Of a stretch of DNA of 64,000 nucleotides, positions 45,608 to 55,154 are shown piece after piece. Positions within the stretch are counted from its first letter, which is position 1; every line of letters starts with the position of its first letter. A program made the position numbers and the translations under genes. The notes beneath the pieces are model-generated. The model was not told the DNA's origin, searched no databases, and saw only the letters and a program-made list of their open reading frames with translations. Origin of the DNA: Adineta ricciae (Eukaryota; Rotifera; Eurotatoria; Adinetida; Adinetidae); assembly GCA_905250025.1 (NCBI GenBank), contig CAJNOJ010000009.1:930001-994000 (forward strand), written 5' to 3'.

Positions 45608-45880
45608 ATGATCTTGAATCTTCTCAATAGTTTATTGACGCTCTTCATTCGACCATGTATTTACGCACAAAAACATCTGCTACTTGCTATTCGACCGTAT
45701 ATACCAAACCATTTCGATGAAAAAACATGTTATTTAGCTTTTGCTTTCATCGTCGTCTCAACGTGTTCTATTGTCTGTCTGGCGAGTCGATATGTTACAT
45801 TGAAAGATGCTGATGATGATCCTGTTTATCAACGTGCAAAAATCCACGCAATGCATAGAAAACATCATAAATTCACATGA
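45608..45880 (+). CDS. Small membrane protein or alternative 3' exon, unidentified
   Basis: I do not recognise this. An open frame of 90 codons starts MILNLLNSLLTLFIRPCIY and ends with a basic tail (KIHAMHRKHHKFT). It contains one clear hydrophobic segment (YLAFAFIVVSTCSIVCLAS) and a possible first membrane segment at its start. A TTTTCCAG acceptor lies 15 bp before the ATG, so it may be the last exon of a longer transcript, perhaps an alternative end of the upstream gene, or a separate small gene. An AATAAA at 46049-46054 could serve it. Confidence 0.45.
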   Translation: MILNLLNSLLTLFIRPCIYAQKHLLLAIRPYIPNHFDEKTCYLAFAFIVVSTCSIVCLASRYVTLKDADDDPVYQRAKIHAMHRKHHKFT

Positions 45881-47212
45881 TTGTCAATGAATTTAGGTGT
45901 TTTATCTCGTTTTTTTTTGTACTATACTAGTAAATACTGACAATAATGTAATGGTAAGATGCACAACTAGATGAATCTAATTGCTTGTCATCATTTTAAT
46001 ATTTACTTTTTTGTGTTTGTTTTCAGGTTTCATTTATAAGTTCTGATCAATAAATAAATCTAATTTTATTTGTATGTCTCGGTTGAAGTCATCGACCATG
46101 ATGTTCTGAATGCTAAATGATTAAAACTTTTTTTTCCATTTATCTACTTGTCAGTCTATTCTCATGCATTGATCCTCTACAGCCAAAACTAATCAGCAGT
46201 TAAGATTATATTACATATCGTAAAGAATCGCCTTTCAATACTCATCTGACATATTTTTGTTGCTAGAGTCCGACAAGATTATCAAATCATTCCAGTTCTA
46301 TGAAAATCAATGCTTTTCTCAAGCTCTCCTCACTCATATTTTATGAATAGAGCTGAACTAGATGAACATCATGCAAAAGAAATTAGTTTTCATCTCTCAC
46401 GTGGTATATAGAGTTCTTGATGAACTAAATTAATCACATTCCTATTCCATTAATTTGAACTGATCAAGAACTAATCCAAAAGATCGACAATTCCCCAATT
46501 AAAGGGACAGATACTCTTCAGTATAATTAACAATGTGTGCGCTCAGACATCATAGACTATCTAGATCAAAAGAATGGAAAATGTTTTCAACATCACGCAC
46601 CAATATGGTTAGTCTTACAGTAATATCATGAAACCGAAGTGCATTGTCATTCCTTTCCGTCCAACAAAAACAGATTAGTCGTGAATATTTTTCTAATAGC
46701 TTAAACACAGGAAATGCTAGACTAACACTAGTGCATTTTCCATGCTATTTCATCTATCTCATTGTGTATTAAAATGCAATACTCTACTTTGCCATTGTTA
46801 GAACTTCTCTTTCTCTTTCGATCATGCGTCGGTATGGATAGTTGCTTATCACTAACCCAAGTGAGACCAATAATAGCATGAACATGAAGAATATCACATA
46901 TTCATATGAGATTATCTCGAATCCGTATGAAAAATCATAGATCTGTTGAAATCAGAGTTCACATTGTCAGCATCTGTTCAATTCCCCATAGCATTGCATT
47001 GAAGTTTTTGTTTTTTTTGATTAATTATCATGTTTATATTATCATGATTGGAAAAAGAAAAATAACTTTTAGACAAATATTAGTTTACAAAAGCATTCTC
47101 CCTCGTTATTCGTTTGTCGATCTACAAAAATAATTCACATATCTTCAAGGAAAGAAATCTCATTCTCAGCGCCTCGATACAATGCTTCGTGCCCAGTTAT
47201 CTATTCATACAC
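45881..47212. other. Intergenic region of about 1.3 kb
   Basis: No gene is supported. Apart from the polyadenylation signal near 46050, the sequence is AT-rich, with only short ORFs that have no motifs. No repeats or RNA genes were recognised. It separates convergent genes (upstream on plus, downstream on minus), so mostly 3' flanks are expected. Confidence 0.5.
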
Positions 47213-48008
47213 TTAATAATAGTGTTTAAATATTAGAAAGAAACTAGACATAAGAATAATTGATAATGACGAATAATAGTTTCTTGCTTGATTACAACCA
47301 TCGTATATACAAAGGGACATTGTACCTTGAAGACGAATTGTACCGGGCATATTTTGAAAATGTTTCAATCGAAAATTGCCGGATGATTCCAATGATTTAG
47401 TGGATTCCATGATGTTATCAACAACGCATGTTCGATAATAGATAAATGTATTTAACAAGGAATTATTCCCACCGCTATCGATGCTTAACACACGACCGCT
47501 AATTTTAACACAGAATCGAGCCGGAAATGTTCCATTTTTGCCCACCGATGTCGCCTAAAGAATGTTGAAGACTCTTATATGATTCAGTTGCTAACTAAAT
47601 GAAGCTTTTCTCTCCATCTGAAGTGCCCTATGCCCCATCGTTCATAACTAACTTTCCTATTACTAATTCAATTATTCAATTTCGTCTTTCAAGGAAAAAC
47701 ACGACATACAAAACATAATTATTAGTAATAAGACATTTTCCGTTTAAAAAGAGATAAGAACTTATTATTTTTTTCTCTTCAGGGAAGGAATTTTGAAGCC
47801 AAAGCACGATCATCTGTAAATCTACCTGACAATTAGTCTGCACTGGATTAATCACTGAAGAAAATGGATCGCGGCACCCATCGTCGGATGGATTTGTGGT
47901 CATGCATTTGAAACACGCTAAGCCTTGATTTGACACAGGTTTGATCAATAGGAAACAGTACAACACAAAAATAGTTAAATAATTCCAGTATAGATTATTG
48001 TATAGCAT
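47213..48008 (-). CDS. Ly6/uPAR-like secreted or GPI-anchored protein, two exons
   Basis: Exons 47826-48008 and 47213-47554 join in phase to 174 residues. The protein begins with a hydrophobic signal (LTIFVLYCFLLIKPVSN), then GLACFKCMTTNPSDDGCRDPF, which is the CxxC..C opening typical of three-finger Ly6 domains. More cysteines are spaced through the second exon (FPARFCVKISG, YYRTCVVDN), and the final SLCIYDGCNQA matches the CxxDxCN closing motif of the family. A hydrophobic C-terminus (YYSSLSIILMSSFFLIF) suggests a GPI signal. The layout is like Drosophila Quiver/Sleepless-type proteins, but orthology is not claimed. Function could be channel or receptor modulation, by inference. Confidence 0.75.
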
Positions 48009-49503
48009 TGAATGTATCAGGTTTTTGACAAGAACTTCTCAACTGGAATGATCGTTTAAGTTGTTGAAAAGCTAAGTAAGAAAAGTTCACTTACCTAAGT
48101 GCTATAGAATGCGTGTTCAATGATTGTGAATAATACTTTTTGAAAACATGAGATAACAATGAACTTTTTTTTTGAAAAATAAGAGCAGCTGCGTTTTCTC
48201 TCGCTCAACAAGTCATCAACAACATCTTTTCCATTTCTTCCTCGTTTTTTTCTGCTTCTTGTTCTTCTTCTTCTTCTTCTCTGTTTCACGATACCGAGAA
48301 GTTCTTCCTCGACGTCGCTCTATTTCTTCATTTCCTTCTTATTCTGCAAGTTTCTGCTTGATGAAAGCTTCATTTTTTCCACTCTCAGCATCTTCTCTCT
48401 TATCAACTGCAACCATGTAGAAAAATTCTGTCATTGATTAGTCACTCTAGTCTAGTGCTCTATGACAAAGGGTGAGCGAGACAGAGACACGCATACTTCA
48501 TCCTACCAACATTTTTTTCTCTGTTTGCATTTTCTCTCTATTTTTTTTTTCATTAGAAACCGACGCAGAACTACTAACATGATTCTTTTCGGCTTAGTTT
48601 GCTTTTCTCTGTCTTATTTTCATCTCAACTTTCCCTTCTCGATTACACCCTACCGATTCCATTATTGACATAAAGAGACTGAACGATACCGAAGTGAGAT
48701 AAAGGACTCGTTCTTTCTTTATGTGAATGACACCGTCTGTAAAGGCACTTTTGCATTCTTGAGATCGCGTGAACCAGATTCTGTTTAATGATGGAGAAAA
48801 CTGAAATCATCGATCATTGACTTGTGGATGGAACTTCGTTATAGCGTACATCTGTGAAGGTTGACGAGTAGATCTCCTTTGAGTTTTATCGGACTTTTTC
48901 AGGTAAAGAAAATGTCTCATGATCGATCTTTTAGTTGACAGTTTCCATTCCGGAGTCAGGGAAAACTGTTTCCGGTTCCGATTTTCTTCTATTCTATTCT
49001 TATTGCTATGCAAACAAATGATAGACATGTTTTTCTCTTGGGAATCAATATTAACGATCATCTAGATTCAAAAATGAACCATGTTCCTACCCAACACTCT
49101 ATCTCAGTATGAAAAAAATCAGGTAACTACATTGAGTCGCTTTTCTCCTTCAATATAAGCCAACAAAACTAAGTACATATCAATTATGAACATTCACAGA
49201 TATGCAATATTGAATATAGATGCTGTTAATCATTTTCAGACAAGAGTTTGGCAATTGACCTTTCCTTTATCGTAGAGAAGAAGTCAAATACACTTGTCTA
49301 ATAATATATTCCATATGTTATCTGTAGCATTACGAGACACTTTGTCATGGAACGCTTTGACATTTTACGGCCGTTGCAATCAATTCATACAGAAAAAAAA
49401 GTAAATCATGAACTAGTGTATTCATTATATATATATACAGATTTTCTACAATATCGATTGTAAAACAGATATCGGACATGATAAAAACAAGCGAGAACGA
49501 ATG
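48009..49503. other. Intergenic region of about 1.5 kb
   Basis: No gene is supported. A pyrimidine-rich stretch with CTT/TTC repeats occurs around 48240-48285, and (TA)n occurs near 49428. Short ORFs on both strands track these simple repeats and carry no domain motifs. Confidence 0.5.
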
Positions 49504-50859
49504 TCACTGTTTATATTTACTTGAACAGGGAGATATTTGACGAAATAGTAAGGCAATATCTAAAGCTGTTTGATAGATACCACGGGCACTTTGAAGATTT
49601 GCTAATATAACAACACATATACCACAACGAGGATTTGAACATTTCTTTGTACATGGAATAATTAAGAGAACTGATGTCGCACCAACAGCACCGCCCGTAT
49701 GATAAACGTGAAATGGAATCGCATCTTCATGCACAGCAGATGTTCGTTCTTTGGAAATCATCCATCCTAAACCATAGAAAGTATTCTTATCATTTGTAAC
49801 GGCTATTGGTGACCACATTTCTGCGATCGTTTCTGCTTTTAAAAATAGTTGAGTTGATTCTGAACGAGTCGATTTCGTTTGGTAACATTGTAAAAGAGTA
49901 TTGGCGTAAACAAGTAAATCGTTCACATTTGAAAGCATTCCACCACCAGCCCATTTATATGATAAATCAACATAGGCAACGTTGCGTAAACCTTCTTTGA
50001 GTGTACGACGACAGTAATATCGGCTACGATTCGGTACGATTTCATCTGGATATTCTAGTTTAGTATGTCGTAAATCAAGTGGCCTGATAATCAAATCTTG
50101 TAAAAGCGTAGGAAATGCTTGTTTACCATCCGATATACATTCTAATACGGCACTCAGCAATGTATATCCATGTGTCGTATAACGCCAAGATGAACCAGGT
50201 TGATGCAGCAATTCATCGTGAAGAAATATCGAAAGGGCTTCGCTGACGGTGGGGTACGAACGTGTTAGATAATATTCAGGTAGGACGAATTCATCGTCAG
50301 TTTCAACCTCACCTTTCTTCCAATAATGACGTATACCACTGGTATGTGTTGCTAACTGACGTATGGTAATCGAGACAAGTACATTATCGTATAAAAACTT
50401 TGGTAATTCACGATGGTGTTTGTCAATTGTGTCATCCCAATTGAGTTTACCTTTTTCCACGAATTGTGCAGCGATAGCAGTTGTAAATGTTTTACTGATG
50501 CTTGCGATACGCATAACTGTGTCCGACGTACATGGAACACGTTGTTCAATATCGGCCAAACCGAAGCCTTTTTTCCAAACAGCTGATCCATGCATTGTGA
50601 CACCGATGCTCACACCTGATGAACGCAAACGAAAAAACAAAAGAAGAGAAAATTAATCAAACAAGAATATATGATTCATACCAGGAATGCCTTGTTTTTC
50701 TTTATACGCTTGACAGAGAAGATCGACGTTGTCAATGGTCTTTTTCAATTCTTCTTTATATGCATCGCTCTCCTGATTGAATCTTGCCCACAATAGACCA
50801 GTTGTTGCACAGATTAGAATAGGCTTACTTAAAAAGTAGTATTGCCTGAAAACTCCCAT
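49504..50859 (-). CDS. LACTB: LACTB-like serine beta-lactamase-fold protein, two exons
   Basis: This is a penicillin-binding-protein/beta-lactamase relative. In animals LACTB is a mitochondrial filament-forming protease. Exons 50682-50859 and 49504-50615 join in phase to 429 residues, starting MGVFRQYYFLSKPILICATT, where a hydrophobic stretch could be a mitochondrial targeting or anchor segment. The catalytic motifs are present: SxxK in RIASISKTFTTAIA (nucleophile Ser and Lys), the Y-x-x motif in WRYTTHGYTLLSAVLE, and the KTG-equivalent HTGGAVGATSVLLIIP. DNVDLLCQAYKEKQGIPGVS joins to VSIGVTMHGSAVWKKGFGLAD at the splice, like the family start. HTSGIRHYW matches the conserved LACTB segment. No bacterial neighbours are present and the gene has an intron, so this is the animal gene and not contamination. 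Confidence 0.9.
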
Positions 50860-51009
50860 TTCACATTCGTCTACAATAAATTCATTGCATACGTTTTTCT
50901 TCTGTTGAAAAGCTATACTATACAATATTCAAGATACAGGATCTGATTTTATTCAATATATATGTATACATATAGACATAGTATTTTTACAATAAAATAC
51001 ACAAAAAAC

Positions 51010-51546
51010 TCACAAAATATTCTTAAATGTATCGCTCGATTTAGCTGCGAGTTTCATTGGTGATGGATTAGTATCATTCATACTACCTGCTAATTTGGCT
51101 TTTTCTGCGATAAGATCGTCGATTTGTTCTAATAGGCGAAGGCGTTCTGTTTTACCGGATGGATTCTGAAAGAAACGAAGAAAAATCTTGTATCGAGAAA
51201 GGCTCGGACAGATTTCCTTTCTTACCATTGTTGTTAGCTCATTTAAGATTTGTTCGAAAAGATCATTCTGCTTCAATTCGTATTGATGAACTGCTTTTAA
51301 TCGTTCGAGAAACGCATCGATCGTTGTTTCGCAGGATTTCAAAGTATCCAAGGAGGCCTGTTGTTCAGTTATGTAATTAATGAAATTCATTTGTTCGTTC
51401 AAACACCGTTGATATTCTGCAAAATAGTATTCGGATGCTGTTGATTTATCTGTTGCTGATAATAATGACAATAAACGTGTATTTAATTCCGATTTCAAAT
51501 ACCCATGGCATTCTGCATTGAACTGGTCAATAAATGTATCTGACAT
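51010..51546 (-). CDS. Small coiled-coil protein, unidentified, two exons
   Basis: I do not recognise this gene. Exons 51226-51546 and 51010-51165 join in phase (GTAAGA donor, TTTCAG acceptor) to 158 residues, beginning MSDTFIDQFNAECHGYLKSE. It is highly helical and charged, with heptad-like stretches (SCETTIDAFLERLKAVHQYE, ERLRLLEQIDDLIAEKAKL). There is no signal peptide, membrane helix or Cys cluster. The size and coiled coil suggest a subunit of a larger assembly, such as a kinetochore, BLOC or dynactin-type complex, but nothing specific matched. Confidence 0.7.
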   Translation of the reverse strand: MSDTFIDQFNAECHGYLKSELNTRLLSLLSATDKSTASEYYFAEYQRCLNEQMNFINYITEQQASLDTLKSCETTIDAFLERLKAVHQYELKQNDLFEQILNELTTMVRKEICPSLSRYKIFLRFFQNPSGKTERLRLLEQIDDLIAEKAKLAGSMNDTNPSPMKLAAKSSDTFKNIL

Positions 51547-51872
51547 TTTGAGCAGTGGAAGAGTTTTCTATCTGACAAGTGAGTTTGTTGGTTAAATGAC
51601 AATCTCAATATCAAAATGAACCGTTGATTCACTCTCTACTCTACTGACCGTCTGTTTGTCATGAAACAAAAGTCTTTCTTTTCGTCCTATCAGTGACCAC
51701 GGAGCGATAGACTGATTATCGACATCTACATGTGTAAAGGAAAGAGAAGGTGGACGTAGTGCACGTATCTATTTTGAACTGAGAACAACGAAATTATTTC
51801 TTTTCCAAAATGAAAGATTCTTTTGCCAATTATGAATAACAAAAAAAAAAAACGAGAAATTTCTAATAATGT
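51547..51872. other. Intergenic spacer, coiled-coil gene / ATOH8-like gene
   Basis: About 330 bp without coding evidence. It contains a 13-A run near 51840-51853 and the presumed 3' UTR of the downstream bHLH gene on the minus strand. No regulatory site was assigned. Confidence 0.45.
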
Positions 51873-52436
51873 TTATGATTTTTTTCGTTTGAGTTCATTG
51901 AGAATTGTGTAGGAAAGCATATGAAAAGTTTCATTCAATGTGTATGCATTTTCGCCTTGACTAAAATCCATTTCGTTCAATGCACCAAGCACGAGAACAT
52001 ACGAACAAGCAATGCGTAATATCGACAGTCGACTTAATTTCTCTTGATCACCGTACATTGGTAGAACTCTTCGTAAAGCTTCGAATGCTGCTGTTAGATT
52101 ATGAACACGTTCACGTTCACGCGCATTAGCTACCAAACGTTTATTGTAAGTCAGTCGAGGCCGTTTTGAAGATGAGAGACGAGGTAGATTTTGCATTTCT
52201 TCCTCTTGATGATCAAGTCGAGATAAATCACCATCGATGGAAGTCAACGGTTCTTCCATGGGCGAATGAGTTATTTGATTTGGAAGTAAAAGTTGTGTTG
52301 GATTGATAGCTTTCATTGGATATGAGGCTTTCCGTAGTCTCTTATTCGAACGAGGAGATGATATGGCCGTTGAAATCATCGTAGGACTGCCTGTAGCATA
52401 GTTGGTATTCTGTTCGATTGGTTCTAACTTTATCAT
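51873..52436 (-). CDS. ATOH8: bHLH transcription factor, ATOH8/Net family
   Basis: This is a nuclear bHLH regulator. The single exon of 187 residues starts MIKLEPIEQNTNYATGSPTM. The bHLH occupies about residues 100-157: basic region KRLVANARERERVHNLTAAF, helix 1 to loop EALRRVLPMYGDQEKLS, helix 2 RLSILRIACSYVLVLGALNE. The family-specific features of ATOH8/Net are LVANARERxRVH, the short loop (PMYGDQEKLS against PCYSYGQKLS), LRIACxYxLxLxxLxxxD, and a conserved C-terminal extension (NETFHMLSYTILNELKRKKS against the SECVQRC..RAKKRKE ending). The N-terminus is Ser/Pro-rich and likely disordered. The start is ATG at 52434-52436, with no longer in-frame start evident. Confidence 0.9.
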   Translation of the reverse strand: MIKLEPIEQNTNYATGSPTMISTAISSPRSNKRLRKASYPMKAINPTQLLLPNQITHSPMEEPLTSIDGDLSRLDHQEEEMQNLPRLSSSKRPRLTYNKRLVANARERERVHNLTAAFEALRRVLPMYGDQEKLSRLSILRIACSYVLVLGALNEMDFSQGENAYTLNETFHMLSYTILNELKRKKS

Positions 52437-53056
52437 TGATAAACTGTGAGAATAATGATGAAAAAAGACAAAGTATTAAGGGGATTTTCTGTTTCCTTTT
52501 TTCAATTTAATATAGATTACTTTACTTACTTCATTACTGTTTTCTTTTTATTTTGATATGATAGATGGAGAACGACAAATCAAAGCTCTATTGGTGGTTG
52601 CTATACATTGACAATGTGCGCATGTGTTTGGTATACATAGATCGCATTTCATTTATCGCATTTATAGTATTTATATATACATGCACAAACGGCTGTTTCT
52701 CCTAAATGTATGTTTTTCCTTGAATCGTTCCCGGGATACATAAATAAATGTATAATAATTATCTTCACTAACTAGTTCACGACACGCTGTTTAGCAACGA
52801 CAGATGTCCAGAAGAGAAAACAATTGTGGATGGCATAGATAGGGTATTCATTTCGAAGGTCTTGGCGCTCATCATTTAATACCATATGATATATTCTAAT
52901 GATGAAATTTTGATCTGCTATGACGAGAAAAATGAATAGGGTACATTTCGCTGAGAAGGAATCTCTTCTCTTAATAGTTTCTTTCTTCTCGTATCAAGTA
53001 CAATACTTCTGTTTCGTTGGCTCATATTTATGAAAAAAAACTAAAAGTTATGTTTA
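52437..53056. other. ATOH8-like promoter region
   Basis: About 620 bp upstream of the bHLH gene, with no coding evidence. Alternating TATATA-type stretches occur near 52670-52680. No clear E-boxes or other binding-site clusters were assigned. Confidence 0.45.
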
Positions 53057-54104
53057 TCAACATAGTTGCGTACTGGAAAAACAAGGACTTGGTATACAAC
53101 CACTATTGGGCATAGGAGGGCAGGGTTGTTGTGCCGCTAAAATAGTTTGTAAAGCACCTCCGCCTCCTCCTCCTACACATAGGGGTCGTTGAACGACCTG
53201 TCCACAAGGTAATTGTTGTATTAACTGTTGATGTGGCTGTACGTAGGGTGCAGGCGGTAGAATAACTCCTGGTTGGCAATTGAGTGTTTCTTGATTTTGA
53301 ATGATACTAGGCTGTTGAACCATGGAATTACTTGCAACATAACCCTGAAGATATATATATACACATAAGATTATTCGTTTCATACTGTAAATGGATCAAA
53401 AGCGTCTAACTAACCACAGGCACTTGATCGGTATACACTTGTGCTGGTGGGTAAATATCTTGAACGTATTCCGTCACCTGAAGTGGCTGTTCGACGATAG
53501 CAGGTGGTTCTGGAACTGGAACCTGTACAATGATTGGTTGTGCAGGCGGTGCACACGATCTTCGTCGTCGATGACGATGACGATGGCGTTTGATATATAT
53601 TGGCTCTTCATATTCTTCTTCGCAATATGGCTCAGGATAGTAATATTCCTAGATACAGGATCAGATTAATTCAGTAATAACACTATGCGTTCCTACTTCT
53701 TGCGAATAAATTGGTATTGGTACTGGCACTTGAACAGGTACGCACACTGGTTCGCGTACTACAAACGGTTGCGGTACAGGATATGGTTGAGGAACTGGCA
53801 CTTGAACAGGAACAGGTACTGGACAAGGTTGTTCTATTGGCACCGGTACAGGTTGAGGAACGGGTACAGCGCATGGTCGATCAACTGGCACTGGTTGAGG
53901 CACAGGTACACAGACCGGTGTTGGTACAATGACCGGTTGAATTGTATTTTGAATTGGTACATCGACCGGTTGGCAGATGTTTTGAATATATGGCTGTGGT
54001 ACAGGATAAGGACAAGGGCAAGGCTGTGGAACCGGTACGTCATATGGACACATCATAGATGGTGAACACATTGGTAATGAACATGGATATCCGCAGCCGA
54101 ACAT
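53057..54104 (-). CDS. Pro-Val-Cys repeat protein, probably structural, three exons
   Basis: I know no orthologue. Exons 53697-54104, 53415-53648 and 53057-53344 join in phase to 309 residues. The start is MFGCGYPCSLPMCSPSMMCP, without a clear signal peptide. A long tract repeats PVPQPVPV, PVPVPQPYPVPQP and PVQVPVPQP units (53700-54050). The second exon has an acidic Tyr-rich patch (EYYYPEPYCEEEYEEP) and a basic patch (KRHRHRHRRRRS), then more VPVPEPP. The third is Gln/Pro-rich with a Gly run (CVGGGGGGALQ) and ends FSSTQLC. Such low-complexity Pro/Val/Cys composition is typical of cross-linked cuticle, silk, shell or adhesive proteins, but that is inference. Confidence 0.8.
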
Positions 54105-55154
54105 GTTGGTATTTCTTTATAAGACAATAGATTATGTTTATTGATTATTATTCAAAACTCTTTCTTTCTAATATGTGCAAATACAAAAAAAACAATCCAT
54201 CGTCACATGCTAAAGGTTTGTCACTCCAAATAGAATACTTACAAATGCTACAACAACAAATCCTTTAATCGACCGAGCGATTGATAAATGAAGAAGACGT
54301 TTATCTAGTAGTTAGTACAGCCATTTGAAAGTCATACAGTCATTGGCAAGAAATAAATTTGTATAACAAGAGTCATGAAAAAAGAAAGAAGGAATTGATT
54401 TGCTTCACTGATTTGTCACATATCGATACCTCAAAAATGCGCAGAAAGTTCAAGGCGCGACAATATACATTAACGTTCAATAAAAAACCATAACCATTCT
54501 TCTAGAAATCGAACTATTCATCCTTCTCAGATAAAATCCCTTTGCTTCTTCACTATCGTTGCGTCAGTTAGCGCGTCTCACTTTCGCGCACGGTATGCCT
54601 TCGTATTTTTTTTTGACTTATTGCCTAGGCTGACCAGTGCAGTCCATGAGACAACTATTTATTGTCGTCGAAAAGTTACAGAAGATACCTTGTACAAAAG
54701 GTCATGCTCAGTTAGTATGTGCTATCGTAACTCATACCTGATGATTGAAGGTTTTTCTACTGCTTTTTCAAGTATATATTCACATGCACATTATCCTTGT
54801 TCGTCACCCGTGACGAACCAATGGTCAAAAGAAATAGAAGACAAGCGCAACAAAAAGAACAATGAAAATCACACAAACATGCGAATTTCTTTTATTTGTA
54901 ATATATAGCAATGAGAAATGACAAAAAGAAAAGAAAAAAAAACGGATATCAAGGCTGATGTAAAGTAATTGTAATCCATTAGAGATAAGCTTACACCTGA
55001 GAAGTCAATATAAGAAAAGAAGAAGAAGAAGAAGAAGAAGAAAAACTAAACTGTTAACACTGTTCTTTTTCCGTTATCGCTATTGTCGTCGTCGTCATCA
55101 TCATTATCATCACCGGACAGGACAGGACAGGACAGAACAACTCCCTGCTTGTTT
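54105..55154. other. Intergenic region of about 1.05 kb with simple repeats
   Basis: No gene is supported. Near the right end it contains a GAA/AAG run (about 55017-55042), a GTC run (about 55084-55095), CATCATCATTATCATCACC, and a (GGACA)n array near 55113-55135. One short plus-strand ORF at 54621-54908 has no recognisable motif. Confidence 0.55.

Noticed and set aside
46906..47133. Plus-strand ORF in the intergenic region before the Ly6-like gene
   Set aside because: It is AT-rich with no motif and no splice-supported neighbours. Its length is expected by chance.
48172..48420. Phe/Ser-rich ORF in the 48 kb spacer
   Set aside because: It is driven by the CTT/TTC simple-sequence stretch and no protein signature is present.
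49504..50859. LACTB-like gene as a bacterial beta-lactamase acquired by horizontal transfer
   Set aside because: The gene has a spliceosomal intron and LACTB-specific segments (YTTHGYTLL, HTGGAVGATSVLL), so it is the animal gene and not a recent transfer.
53685..54065. Trp/Tyr/Arg-rich plus-strand ORF opposite the Pro-Val repeat protein
   Set aside because: It is the antisense of the PVPVPQP repeat. The repeat in the coding frame explains it, and the minus-strand exons have proper splice sites.
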